DNA of 64,000 bases from Bathynomus jamesi (taxonomy: Eukaryota > Arthropoda > Malacostraca > Isopoda > Cirolanidae), in the NCBI GenBank assembly GCA_023014485.1, contig JAJOZX010005531.1, positions 196,501-260,500 on the forward strand, written 5' to 3'. Every line of letters starts with the position of its first letter. Positions within the stretch are counted from its first letter, which is position 1. The notes under the pieces were generated by a model that did no database searches, was not told the DNA's origin, and was given only the letters and a program-made list of their open reading frames with translations. Shown one piece after another: positions 41,556 to 53,093 of the stretch. Made by a program: the position numbers and the translations under genes.

Positions 41556-41944
41556 GCTTCTAATTCAGCACCAGCAAAGTCTTTATCCGTAGATATTGTC
41601 TTCATAGATTCAAGATAATAAGTAAAGTATTTCGGAAGCAAAAAATAGCTATTATTATCCTCTGCCAGGGATTCGTAGCCTATTTTCGTTGTTTCATCTA
41701 AAATATGCTTCAACTGGAAGAGAGAAAATTTTTTCCTACAGTCTTCAGTTTCGTAAATGTAACACAAATCATCAAACTTTCCGAGTCCTTTCTTCTCCCT
41801 CGTAAATTTAAAACTTTTCAAATTCCTGTCAACGAGACGTTTGAACGCGAATTTCGATATTTCAATTTCATAGTCTTTTCCATGTTTTCCAGAATCAAAA
41901 CTCTCAGTGGTTTCGTGAGATTCACTTTCTACTTTTACAGACAT
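41552..41944 (-). CDS. N-terminal PD-(D/E)XK-like domain of the NACHT gene
   Basis: One hundred and thirty residues from the probable start ATG at 41944. After an acidic leader comes FAFKRLVDRNLKSFKF, then GKFDDLCYIYE (D58, D59) and FSLFQLKHI (Q77, K79). The spacing of an acidic 'FDD' from a '(F)QLKH' strand is that of a PD-(D/E)XK fold with a Gln variant, as in the DUF4297/Cap4-type effector domains of bacterial defence proteins and in the N-terminus of arthropod NACHT proteins as I remember them. Nuclease activity is inference. The segment ends at a TGA that overlaps the next segment by one frame (ATGA). Confidence 0.6.
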   Translation of the reverse strand: MSVKVESESHETTESFDSGKHGKDYEIEISKFAFKRLVDRNLKSFKFTREKKGLGKFDDLCYIYETEDCRKKFSLFQLKHILDETTKIGYESLAEDNNSYFLLPKYFTYYLESMKTISTDKDFAGAELEA

Positions 41945-43012
41945 TATTTATTATATTCGGTGATCTTCATGTGAAAATCATTAAAATAAAATTTGTTGTA
42001 AAATTTTGGTGTATTTGTGAAGATCTCTGCAAAAAAATACATACGGTTAATGATGTAACGATAAGGTATAGATTGGAAGTTCAAATTACAGAATGAAGTA
42101 AGCGAAACGTTATAAACACAGTTACAAAGGCTTGAAACGGAGTTTCTAGATATAAAAGTTATTCATATATTCCACTTTTCAATCTATTTTTGAGGAATGT
42201 GGTTTCGAAAAGGTGAAGTACACGGATAACTTCTTTATCTAAAAACTGTTTGCTGGCTGAAATATCTTGCTTTTTAAGAGGTCTTATTTCCCCAAACTGG
42301 TAATAATACAACTACAATCCATCTACGCGACAATAACCAATCAACCAGCGCAGTTCTTCTGTTGTATATGTTATGGTCATTGCAGCATTTAATTACAAAT
42401 ATATGAATGACTATTCTGAACCTGTTTCAGGAAAGGGAACTGTGACACGCCCGCTATTCTTAACTTATTGGGCTCCACCTTGGCCTCCAAATGTGGTTGG
42501 TGTCGTTACCGTCAGTCTCCATACACTTTTGTATGTAAAATGGGAACAACAATCTAACCATCAGTCTCCCTGTCTTGTATGAGCTCTTAAGTTTTCGGAT
42601 GATGCACCTTCGAGTTTAACCCATCCAAGGACTGTCCCGAGCCAGTCTAAGAAATGGGGAGGGGTGCAGTGATGAGCCCACTCCACATAATATATTTAAG
42701 TAGCTAGTTCTTCTTTTAAAGAGGACTTTTTCTTCGTTTGCTGTACTACTGCACGTTTCAGCATAATCTTTTTGACGAAGCACGTGAAATGAATGAACCA
42801 ACCAGTCAACCCTCTTCTGGTATACTGCCCTATCGAGAAAATGGAACGGAACATTAGCTGATGCCCTTTCAATAAGAACTTCAAGTCATTCACTCATATC
42901 GCACTGGAAATTTTACTCTTTCACTACCGAAACACAGGTTGACATATCTTTTATTATTTTATTTTGAAAGCAAGTGAAAGAAAGCAAGCTCAAATCTCCC
43001 AATCAGCTAACC

Positions 43013-43014
<2 letters not shown>
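41945..43014. other. NACHT 5' flank and unexplained DNA
   Basis: The 42026/42027 position bears a good minus-strand 3' splice site (TTTTTTTGCAG/AGATC) for the NACHT gene. Further out I recognise no gene. Short open frames between 42373 and 42893 have no recognisable motifs. Confidence 0.4.

Positions 43015-43047
<33 letters not shown>
43015..43047. repeat. (GT)n microsatellite
   Basis: About 16 uninterrupted TG units. Confidence 0.95.
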
Positions 43048-43050
<3 letters not shown>

Positions 43051-44029
43051 CTGGACGCAGAGGACGCTCTCCCATCCAAACATAATCTTGACCCACTCTC
43101 TCCCAACTGCGCTGATTGGCAAGAAACGATGTTACGACTCTGTCCTCACAAACAGGATACATTTGCTTTAGTTCAGAGTTTGCGAAAGAGAAGACATTTT
43201 AAGATTTTTTAAATTTTACGTCTGTTTAATTTAAGGAAATAATAAGGATTTTATGAAATAAATAAATTATTTATAATAATTATATTATCATTATCTTGCA
43301 CATATAAATTCATACTTTACCTTACATATCAAGCTCCTTATATTGGAATTAAGCATAAGCCAACTCGCTTCACTTTCTCTCAAAGTTTATACAGGGTGAT
43401 AAATCTGCGAGAGGAACGAAAAATTAATGAAAAATGTAGGTACACCCTAATTTAAGAGTAGTACTGTATAATAAAGCGTAAAATACCGCGGGAAAATTCC
43501 AATGGAGAGCCATTCTAATAACTTCATCATGTCCATCTTTTAAATATACAAATTAGGAAAATATAATAAAAAATGAGTAAGCGATGCTTGCAACAGTGAC
43601 TGATCAATATGTTTAAAGTTTCCCGCACGGGTATTCAATTGTTATGCGTATATGTAAAGCGGGTAAAATTTGCGCCTACACATTTATTTGCGAGAAAGTT
43701 CATCCATAAATTTATTAACCTAACTTAACCTAACCTAATATAAGCCAAAGGAAATTTGTCGATAAAATGTGCGTGTGTTCGTATCACATTTGATGTATCA
43801 AGGATTGAGAATTAAGAAAGAGATCCATACAATCAATTATTTCACGTAATTGGACCCTTACATCTAATTTCAGCTTAATTTACGCAATACTTATTCTTAT
43901 ATTAAACTTAATATTTAATTTCAGGTGCCACAGGTTAAATTATCCTCTTCCTTTAACGAAACAAATACTTTATTTGCAAGCATTGTCTACTTTCAGTAAT
44001 AATGACATACAATAGTCTCGAAAACGTTT
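43048..44029. other. Unexplained DNA with a short AACCT run
   Basis: Holds an ACAGGGTG-type end (43391) of unknown origin and AACCTAACTTAACCTAACCTA at 43717-43737. No coding sequence is recognised. Confidence 0.4.
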
Positions 44030-45960
44030 TTTTTTTTGATTGATTGAATAACCTTTATTAATAATAATATAAATACAATCGTTTCAATTTACAATATGAA
44101 TAATTGTGAAGCTCGACTATTTATTTTATTTAATTTGGCCTTTAAGCTTTAGGCTTTACTGGGCTCTTATTGAAAATAAACAGCTAGTTGTTATTAATTA
44201 ATAATAAATAAATAAATAAGTATTAGTAATAGTTAAAACATGTGTTAATCTTAAATTATCACCATTGACATAACAAATACAAGGTCACCATCGAAGGCAC
44301 TATACCAATACCATTCAAAGAAACCAATATTATACACGAGATAAGAACTGAATAATCTCGAGAAATGTGTTTTTAATACCAGATTACACACGAGAAATTA
44401 ATAATTAGTAAACATTAGTAATGGATATTAATCCTAGATTTTTGTTAGTATGCCATTATTAATCGGGATTTCAACTTGGTTTTAAATAAATTTACATTCA
44501 CAATATTTTTTATATCGGCATTTAAGTCATTCCATAGTTTCAATCTAATGAAAATGGCTAGTTTTTGAGATGAAGACAATCTAAATTGAGGTATAACGAG
44601 CTTTGATCTACAAGTATTTCTGGTCTAATACGAGTGGATTTCTTGATGAGTTACACAATATCTACTTACCCATTGTAAATTAATGATTTTGTTCTTACAC
44701 TTGTAAATAAAAATAAAATGTGCCAGTTTGGTTACATCAATGAGCTTTAGTAGGTTTAGCTCTTTAAATAATGCACTACAGTGATCAAGGAAATCAGCAT
44801 CAGATAATAACCTTATTGCTCGTTTTTGGATGACAAAGATACCATTTAATGCATGGTTAGCGGAGTTTCCCCAAACAAGGGTGCAGTACGCTATATAAGG
44901 AAGAACAAGAGTATGATAAAGAGTCAATAAAACTTGTTTAGGGACTACATTTCTAAGTTTAAACATTATAGCAACGCTCCTTGAAATCTTTTCGCGATAT
45001 AATTTACATGATCACTCTATTGCAAATTCTTATCTAGCATTACACCAAGAAATTTTGTTACAGTACACTCCTTTATGGCGATTTCATTAACATTAAGTTC
45101 ATCAAGATATACATTTCTTTTATTAGTAAAAATCATGAAATTTGTTTTACTGGTATTTAAGAAGCGTTTATTGGTGGTCAACCATTTCATTACACTGATG
45201 AATTCTGAATTAAATATATTCTTAGCTGAATTAACATCTTTGCAAGAAAAAGAGACAGTTGTATCATCTGCAAACATTATGAAGTTCAGTATATCAGATG
45301 AACGTGGAAGGTCATTTATATATAATAAAAATAACGCAAAACTTGTTTACTGATACAAAATGATATCTATGGACAAATAACTTTTAAACCAATCACTGAT
45401 TGCTCCTCTAAAGCCGTAACAATATAATTTATTAAGTAGAATATTATGGTCTATTACATCAAACGCCTTACTCAAATTCATAAATATTGATATCATTATT
45501 TCTTTGTTCTCTTTAGCTATATTTTCAATTTCCATAAGATTTAAAATAGCCATTTCCGTTGTTTTATTATTATGGAAGCCATATTGACTTAGAGATACTA
45601 AATTGTAGGATTCTAAATATCGCTGCATTCTACTTTTTACAATTTTTTCAAAAACTTTGCTGAATACAGATAATGAACACACCGGCCTGTAATTTGTTGC
45701 GAGTGTATGATCACCCCCTTTAAAAAGGGGTTATACAACCAGTTTTGAGCATTGATGGAAATATTTCTTTGGAAATGCTTTGATTGATAAGATATCTGTA
45801 ACTTTGGCTAAAATTATCTTTAACAAGTTTCAATATAGGTGCAGGAATGTTATGAATGTTATTTTTTTGTATTTTTTGATTTACCAATAACATTCCGGAC
45901 CTCAGTAGAGGTAGCAGGTCTCCCTCTCAGATTGTTGATAGTGATATTTGGCTTCAGGAA
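44030..45960 (-). pseudogene. LINE-E reverse transcriptase, broken
   Basis: Minus-strand LINE of the CR1/L2/Rex-like kind. In order: RGRPATSTEVRNVI-like and GGDHTLATNYRPV (about 45920-45690), VFSKVFEKIVKSRMQRYL, LVSLSQYGFHNNKTTEMAI, ISIFMNLSKAFDVIDHNILL (motif A), after a deletion MFADDTTVSFS (motif C), LNTSKTNFMIFT, FLGVMLDKNL, then FKLRNVVPKQVLLTLYHTLV, LPYIAYCTLVWGN and IQKRAIRLL. The 3' UTR ends in a poly-A run (T-run at 44029-44039 on the plus strand). The segment between motifs A and C is shortened and frames change at least three times. Confidence 0.82.
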
Positions 45961-46336
45961 TTAATTTTTTATGTAATTTTTTTCATACAGGAAGGAGGGG
46001 CCAAGGGCAAATGCCCGCAAAAGCGCCCTTCCCCACATAGAAAAAGAACGATTAAATCAACCAATCTCTCCTGATGATTAAAACAACCAATCTCTCCGTA
46101 TGTAGGGTACTTGACACTTGATTTTTTAGACCCTGGGCCAGGCAAAAATTCAGGGTCCCATCTTTTGTTGTACTATTCCCTCTTTAAAACCTGTCTTCAG
46201 CATTACATCAACAAAAAATAATACTGTAGTGCTTTCTAAACATGCTTATTAGTATCATGTAGCTTCATTATTTACAGTATGTTTTTTTAATTGAAATAAA
46301 GACATCTATCAACGTTCAAAACCGCATGATGGTCAC
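45961..46336. other. Decayed repeat sequence
   Basis: Contains AACCAATCTCTCC twice (46058 and 46086) and GGGCCAGGCAAAAATTCAGG near 46136, resembling worn hAT-type ends. Nothing can be assigned. Confidence 0.35.
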
Positions 46337-47166
46337 CAGGGCCGGATTAAGACCTTTAGAGGCCCTAAGCACTTAAAAGATTTTGGTGCCCCATATATAT
46401 GTAATTCAAAATATAAACAAAAATAAACCATAAAATAAAATTTTATTTTTTGAAATGAAACAAAACTTACAGTAAGATGGAAAATAATGTTTATTTTTGT
46501 ATACTTCCACTTCATTTATATTTGAAAAGTTTTCTCCTACTTTTTTTAATTGCAAAGTTTTTGATCAGATCCTCAAAACTAATCTTACGTAACACATCTG
46601 CTTCTATACTTAGTAGAGATAAGGCATCCAGCCTGCCTTGTTGCATAGTTCTGTTGGTATTTTTAATATACTTCAACTGAGAAAATGAACGCTCAGCTGA
46701 GCAATTTGTGACCATTAATGTTAAAAATATACGAAAGGCAATTTCTACATTTGGGAAGGCACACTCAATATTGTCTTCTACAATTATTTTATAAAGTTCA
46801 GCATGACTGAATCTTGTTTTTACATTTACTATAGCACACGAAAATATTTAATCTATATGTATTTTTAATATGGCGCTCAAAGATTTGATATAAACAAAAT
46901 AATAGCGTAAAGTGTGTGATTACAACGAAATATATTTATTCTCTCAAAAGGGTTGTTGTTCACTACAAATTCAAACAATGAAAAAAAATAAATACTATAT
47001 ATGAATATATATAATTCAGTTTTCAACAGCTTATAGGCTATAAGCCGCGATTATAATAGTATAATAAATCCATGGTAAATCCGACAATGGAAAATTTCTG
47101 TGGTGCCCCCCTTCCCTTGATGCCCTAAGCACGGGCTTATTTTGCTTAATGGTTAATCCGGCCCTG
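46337..47166 (-). mobile_element. hAT deletion derivative
   Basis: Terminal repeats CAGGGCCGGATTAA (left) and TTAATCCGGCCCTG (right), with a perfect 8-bp duplication ATGGTCAC at 46329-46336 and 47167-47174. The 830-bp body keeps only a C-terminal transposase fragment. The GCCCTAAGCAC motif recurs at both subterminal regions. Confidence 0.92.
46512..46812 (-). pseudogene. hAT transposase C-terminal dimerisation fragment
   Basis: The minus strand encodes FPNVEIAFRIFLTLMVTNCS then AERSFSQLKYIKN and LDALSLLSIEADVLRKISFE, the hAT dimerisation region of the ZMYM1-like group (usually 'LTLPVTvasAERSFSKLKLIKxxLRSTM...LxgLAlLSIE'). The frame is open here, but everything upstream (BED finger, catalytic core) is deleted. 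Confidence 0.85.
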
Positions 47167-47546
47167 ATGGTCACCCGGGCATAAAATACGAGATGATTAA
47201 AAACACAAGAATGAATTTTTGTCGTAGTTCCACTGATAGGCTAATAATACCTACACGAGTCATCTACAAATAAGGCAGGATGCTCGAGCAACGAATAGCG
47301 ATGTTCTACATGAACAGCTACGAAACAAGTTGATATTTAATATTTGTTTCAGTTTAGCATACCGCGGATTTTCGAACTGAAAATTTGTATATTCTAATAA
47401 CGAAAATGACATTATTTTCCTGGAGAAATATGCGCAACATACGAAAACAATAGCATTTATATGCGCACTAGTTTGCATGGCGCATGACCGTTATCTAGTT
47501 TACACCGGTCATGAAGCCTGGATACGAGGTTGCTATGCGGCCCCCA

Positions 47547-47697
47547 GTTAATTGAATGCCCAGTTAGGTCAACTGTACACCCTTGACGAATGGTTAGGTT
47601 AATTCGAGATATTTTCGTTAAAATTAACGAAAATATCATGACAACCTAATCAATCGTCAAGGGCGTACAGTTGATCTAACCTCGCATTCAACTGACC
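47547..47697. repeat. FB-core palindrome
   Basis: AATGCCCAGTTAGGTCAACT and TGACGAATGGTTAGG on the left are mirrored by CAATCGTCAAGGGCGTACAG on the right, with centre GTTAAAATTAACGAAAAT. Confidence 0.8.
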
Positions 47698-47874
47698 GGG
47701 GGCAACTCACAAGTAGATAGATCACAGCACTGCATTATCACATGCTCACACTACAACATAATATCGAGACTAAACTAGGTCTAAGCAGGCAACAAATAAA
47801 CATTAATAATAACAACAAAAATTATGTTTATGCGAGTTCATATGGCGAAAAAGGTATGCAATGAAGATTTATTG

Positions 47875-48036
47875 GATCACCTGAAGATCAGGGCCCTCAG
47901 CCTTCTTTAGTTAGCTTTATAAGGCTAACTAACGAAAATATCACGACGGCGATTGGTTAGGTTAAGTCATGATATTTTTGTTAGTTAGCCTTATAAGGCT
48001 AACTAAAGAAGGCTGGGGCCCTGCTCTTCAGGTGAT
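47875..48036. repeat. Palindrome with short FB centre
   Basis: ATCACCTGAAGATCAGGGCC and CAGCCTTCTTTAGTTAG on the left have inverted partners ending GCTCTTCAGGTGATCC on the right. The centre carries AACGAAAATATCACGAC and its complement. Confidence 0.8.
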
Positions 48037-48312
48037 CCGATTTATTTATTAAAATAATATTAAATATTGCAAATTTTAATAAATAAAGGATGTTATCTGC
48101 ATTTTTTGTAAAACCTACTACATAATTTAGATAACGGTCATGCGCCATGCAAACTAGTGCGCATATAAATGCAATTTTTTTCGTATGTTGCGCATATTTC
48201 TCCAGGAAAATATAAATTTTTATATTCTAATAACGAAAATTATATTTAGTATACAAATTTTCAGTTCGAAAATCCGCGCGGTACACCAAATTGAAAAGAT
48301 CCTCAATAAATT

Positions 48313-48530
48313 TTCGGTGCTACTATAGCGTGATTCCTACCTCGATTCGGCGGTCTACCTTTTAATTATAGCTTCTTACCTTGTTTACTAATTGCTTGTT
48401 TACATTCCAATGTCCATCGCCTTTGACGATTGGTTAGGTTTAGTCATGATATTTTCGTTAGTTTTAACGAAAATATCGTGACTAAACCTAACCAATCGTA
48501 GGTAGACCATATACTATAGTAGCACCGAAA
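48313..48530. repeat. Palindromic element with ends TTTCGGTGCTACTATAG
   Basis: The ends TTTCGGTGCTACTATAG (48313-48329) and CTATAGTAGCACCGAAA (48514-48530) are perfect inverted copies. Inside is a near-perfect FB-core palindrome (48415-48506). A further end-like copy, GGAATCACGCTATAGTAGCA, occurs at 53840-53862 beyond the CR1-B element. Confidence 0.8.
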
Positions 48531-49008
48531 CTATTTTTTAAATAAATAAAATTGAATAATAAATAGCATTTTATATTTATTATATTTTCATTTATACCTT
48601 GGATAGGAATCACACACTACAGTATTGTAGTTTCGAACCAAAACGGGTAGGAAACACGTGTTGGCTGTGCTCTAGCGAATTGACTTTTGCGCTTCTTTAT
48701 TACCTTTCCTGCGCGTTGGTAACAAGTGAGGTGTTGAAAATTTTTTTCCAGGGCTGCAGTTGAGATTGATCCTGCATTTTGGAATTGTTTTTTGACTGGT
48801 ATAAGATCACTCTGGTGTTACCTGTACTTGTTTGTACAGGCCTAGCTTAGCTTATCCTGATAGCCTAGCCTAACCACAAGGTAAGACTCCCATTTGACCT
48901 AACCTGAGTAACTATTTTGATATAACTTGATAGTATCAGAGTTGGTGAGTCAACAAAAATTTTTTTAAGCCTAGGACCTAACTTAGGAACATAGCCTACC
49001 CTACAAAA
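48531..49008 (+). other. Probable 5' UTR/promoter of CR1-B
   Basis: Between the preceding palindrome and the PHD-encoding ATG at 49009. It is less AT-rich, with several CCTAGC, TAGCCTA and CCTAACC motifs. The exact 5' end of CR1-B cannot be fixed without a second full-length copy. Confidence 0.35.
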
Positions 49009-50081
49009 ATGGGTTTTGACAGTGACTGTAGAGTTTGTAAAAAGGAAGTTAAGAGTAAAGATAGGGCTATTGCATGTGATAGCTGTGATGACTGGTATCA
49101 CGTAAGCTGCAAAGGCCTTACAAATGATATATATAAAGGTATAAATGCTGCTTCTAAGCTTAATGTCAACCTGATGTGGTTTTGTGACAAGTGTAGTTTG
49201 TAATAAAAAAATTTAATAAGTCCAGAGGGTCTATTAGTGAGGGAGAGGCCAGACCAACTTATAGAGATACTGCAGTTGAGCCTAAATCTAGTGAAGTAGC
49301 AGTTCAAGTAAACTTAAATGTCGCTATACCTCATAGTGAGCCCAGGCCTAGATATCCTCAGACAATTCCTGAAAATGATAAATGGACTAAACCTAGGAAA
49401 ACCTGGAAAGCTAGAATTCAAGAGCCAAGGAAAAGTGTCCTTATAGAACTAACTAATCAGTTTCATACTTTCTCGCTGGTCCAGGATCAAGATGAGAAAG
49501 CTGAAGAAAGTAGGCCTATAAACCAAAATGTTACCAATAATAATCCAGACTCATATAAACCCAGGCACTCTAAAGCTATAGGTGTGTTTGAACCAGCATC
49601 CATTATAGTTGACTCTCAAGTGAGGGGCCTAGGATCTAAATTACCTAGAGGTAGCATAGCTTACTGTTATCCAGGTGCAGGGATAAATAGAATTAGTAAT
49701 AAAATTATAGAAAAAGGATCTGGTATTGACCTAACTGTACCAAAGAATATGGTTATACATGTAGGTGGAAATGATAAAAGGGTAAGCACTCCGAAGAAAT
49801 CATGGAGTCATAAACAGCTATTAACAAAGTTAAAGGAATGGAGACCTAACCTTAAAACATCTATCACAGGTATAATTCCCAGGATACATGAGAATAATAA
49901 GTGGTACTCACAAGCATTATATATAAATAGTAGGCTTAAGACACTATGTCAGAGCATGGAAATTACATATATCGAACTGTGGAATAAATTTTACAAAAAA
50001 AGAGAGTTCTATAACAGAGATGGAATTCACCTTAATAGTAAAGGAACTGATTTACTATCAAAGATCGTATCATATAATTGA
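49009..50081 (+). pseudogene. CR1-B ORF1: PHD finger plus SGNH esterase, one frameshift
   Basis: The first 64 residues (49009-49203) form a PHD-type zinc finger: CRVCKKEVKSKDRAIACDSC, WYHVSC and WFCDKC give the Cys4-His-Cys3 layout. After TAA and a one-base shift near 49205, a Ser/Pro/Glu-rich linker runs to SKAIGVFEPASIIVDSQVRG. The 49584-50081 segment (165 aa) is an SGNH/GDSL-like esterase: IIVDSQVRG (variant GDS block), VIHVGGND (GxND block) and DGIHLNSKGTDLL (the D-x-x-H block). PHD plus esterase in ORF1 is an established hallmark of CR1-clade LINEs. The Ser is preceded by VD rather than GD, so activity is uncertain. Confidence 0.82.
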
Positions 50082-50264
50082 CTAAAAACTAAAGGAATAG
50101 GCCAAATTAGTACAAATACCAATACTCTTGATAACAATAAACTAATAAAAAATATAATAAAAACTCAAAAGAAAAAGGTCAACAAAGAAAGTAAAAGAGA
50201 TGCAAATAATATACCATCACAGAACAAGAACCAGACTAAATTACAAGCAAAATATTCCAAGGGT

Positions 50265-53093
50265 TCTTTGTCATTTTTCTATGTAAATGCAAGAAGTATC
50301 CGAGATAAAATAAATTAATTCAAGGCATACATAGGTATTGAAAATCCTGATGTTATGATTGTCATTGAAACTTGGACAAAATTCAGTACGATACCAAATA
50401 GTCTATTTAGTGAAAGAGATAATACCATTACTTATGAAATTGATGGCTATGAACTTTTTTATTATGAACGTAAATATTCAGAGGGTGGCGGAGTATTTAT
50501 TTATGCCAAGACAAATCTGAATCCAGTTGAAGTTACCTCCGTTAAAGAGGAAATAGATGAATCTGTATGGATAGATATTGGGCATAAAAATGCCAGGAAA
50601 ATCAGGATAGGGGGTATTTATAGACCACCTGAGGGATATTCAGTTGGAGGAATCCCCAAAAGTAGAGAAGAAAATAAGTATGTAGAAAATCAACTTATTG
50701 ATGAAATAAATAAAGCAATGACAAGCAATATTATTATTGTTGGAGATTTCAATTATAGGCATATAGACTGGGAAATATTACAAACACCAGAAAGTAATGA
50801 GAGATTCTTAGACTGTATAATTGAGAATGGTTTAACCCAGTTAGTAAAGGAGCCAACCAGGGCCGATGCCATTGTAGATTTAATTCTAAAAAATAATCCA
50901 GATACCTTCCAGGATATCTTGGTTTCAGAAACACTAGGTTCAGGTGATCATTGTATCCTTCGGTTTAATATTGTTTGTAATTCAAGACCTAGTGAAAATA
51001 AAATAGAAGTTCCAGATTTTAAAAGAGGAAATATAAATGGACTAGTAAATGATCTGTGTCTAATAAATTGGACAGATATTCTACAGCCTGAACAGACAGT
51101 AACTAGTATGTGGGAAAAATTTAAAAGTATAATAATGAACATACAAAGGAAGCATATCCCACAGTGTAAAATCAGAACTGGAAAAAATAAAAAACAACCT
51201 TGGATAAACTGCAATGTAAAAAGAGCAATCAGAGAAAAAACAAGAGCATTTCATAAATTCAAAAGAACTAAAAATGGCACAGACTCCGAAATATATAAAA
51301 GTAAAAGCAGCATTTGCAAGAAAGTAATCAGAGATAGCAAACGTGACCTGGAAAAAAGCCTAGCCAAGAATTCAAAAAACAATCCTAAGAAGTTTTTCAG
51401 TCACTTCAATTTGAAAAGTAGAGTGAAAAAGAAAATTGGCCCCTCCATATAGATGATAAAACTATAGATGATGATCTTGAAATAACTGAAGAACTAAACA
51501 AATACTTCTCATCAGTATTCACAAATGAAAATTTAAATAATATTCCTGATCTTATACTACCAGGACAAGATAGAGAAATAAATGAATTAAGGGTAACAAA
51601 ACTAGATATCTTAAAAGCAATAGATAAATTAAAAATGGAAAAATCTCCAGGGCCAGATGAAATGCATCCAATAGTCATAAAAGCTGCCAAAAAGAATATA
51701 GCACAGGCACTAGAAATTATTTTTAATAAATCATTGATATGTACTGAAATTCCAGAGGATTGGAAGAAAGCAAATGTGGCTCCAATCTTTAAAAAAGGAA
51801 ATAGAAACTCGGCAAAAAACTACAGACCCATCAGCCTCACCTCCATTATTTGCAAATTACTCGAAAGTATCATAGAGGTAAAGTTACTGAGTTCCTTCAA
51901 GAGTGCAACCTTATAAATGATAGCCAGCATGGCTTTCGAATGGAAGGTCCTGTCTAACCAACTTGATTGAATTTTATGATGGAGTCCTATTGCATTGGAC
52001 AATAAAGAGCAGTAGATATAGTATACTTAGATTTTGCAAAGGCATTTGATACTGTTCCTCATGCAAGATTGTTGGTAAAAGTTAGAGCCCATGGTATAAG
52101 AGGTCATATAGCTGATTGGATAGAAGAATGGCTGAGAAATAGAAAACAAGAGTTCATCTAAATGGAAATAAGTCTACTTGGAGACCCGTATTGAGCGGAG
52201 TCCCACAGGGGTCTGTTCTGGGACCTCTGCTTTTTGTTGTCTATATAAATGATCTAGAGAAGGGCCTATCATGTAAAACCTCAAAATTTGCTGATGATAC
52301 AAAATTAGGCCATAATGTTAAGTCAGTAGCAGGAGCAATGACAATACAAAAAGACTTAGACAGAGTAACAGCCTGGGCAGATAAGTGGGAGATGAAATTT
52401 AATGTTGATAAGTGCAAGGTTATGCATATTGGGCCAAAAAATCCAGAATTTGAATACAATATGAATGGAATTTGGATTAAAAATGATGATAAAGAGAAAG
52501 ACTTGGGTGTCACTGTGACAAATGAACTTAAACCCTCAAATCACTGTATGGTAATCAGAAATAAAGCAAATGCTAGACTCAATCTCATGCAGAACACATT
52601 GAATACAAATCACCCAATATTATAAAGCAACTATACATTTCATATGTGAGACCCCTCCTCGAATACTGCATTCAATTTAATAGTCCCTATTTGATACAAG
52701 ATATTGAAAAACTGGAAAAAGTACAGAAACGAGCAACAAGAATGATCCCATCTCTAAGACAATTGACATATAAGGAAAGACTGGCGTATCTAAGCATGTT
52801 CTCATTAAAAAGGAGGAGGTTAAGGGGTGATATGATAGAGGTGTATAAAATGATAAAAGGGTTGGATAAGATAGATTTTGAGTCTCTTTTCATTAAAGAT
52901 CACAATAATCAGACTAGAGGTCATAGTATGAAATTATTTAAGCCAAGATGTAGAACAAATTTAAGAAAACATAGTTTTACAAACAGAGTAATTAAGTTTT
53001 GGAACAGTCTGACAGAAGAAGTGGTGACTTCAGATACTTGATTCTTTCAAAAGAAGGTTGGATAGTTTGATGTCTGCAAGGGACATCTGGTGA
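50265..53093 (+). pseudogene. CR1-B ORF2: endonuclease and reverse transcriptase, lightly broken
   Basis: The AP-like endonuclease begins FFYVNARSIRDKIN (stop at about 50318), then VIETW, YERKYSEGGGVFIYAK, GGIYRPPEG, IIIVGDFNYRHIDWE, DLILKNNPD and SGDHCILRF (SDH box variant). RT follows: KMEKSPGPDEMHPIVIKA, KNYRPISLTSIICKLLE, DIVYLDFAKAFDTVPHARLL, SGVPQGSVLGPLLFVVYIND, KFADDTKLG (motif C) and NVDKCKVMHIG. The C-terminal region is LEYCIQFNSPYLIQDIEKLE and RATRMIPSLRQLTYKERLAY, ending SARDIW and stop at 53093. Breaks lie near 51450, 51910-51960, 52160, 52625 and 53036. It is nearly full length with ORF1 and the 3' UTR in place. Confidence 0.88.

Larger units (their letters stand above)
38170..41944 (-). 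pseudogene. NACHT-ankyrin gene with endonuclease-like N-terminus, frameshifted
   Basis: Five minus-strand open segments read head to tail as one protein of about 1250 residues: endonuclease-like domain (41944-41552), helical linker (41555-40499), NACHT (40399-39836) and winged-helix/ankyrin-like C-terminus (39867-38170). Segments overlap by 4-32 bases in different frames at 41554, 41115 and 39850. A gap near 40400-40500 also needs frame changes. Known relatives are STAND NTPases acting as intracellular sensors; arthropods can have many such genes. A 3' splice site (TTTTTTTGCAG at 42027) precedes the ATG, so the 5' UTR probably has an intron. The breaks are single-base type, so they are either pseudogene lesions or long-read indel errors. 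The absence of other stops in over 3.7 kb favours a very young pseudogene or sequencing error. Confidence 0.8.
47338..48310. repeat. Large foldback containing two smaller palindromes
   Basis: The left arm (about 47338-47503) and right arm (about 48127-48310) are inverted copies. Landmarks are GCGCACTAGTTTGCATGGCG against CGCCATGCAAACTAGTGCGC, and AAAATTTGTATATTCTAATA against a matching block near 48215. Between the arms sit an FB-core palindrome (47547-47697) and another palindrome (47875-48036). Confidence 0.85.

Noticed and set aside
42373..42893. Small protein-coding genes near the GT repeat
   Set aside because: Short open frames on both strands without motifs, good splice sites or homology that I can recognise.
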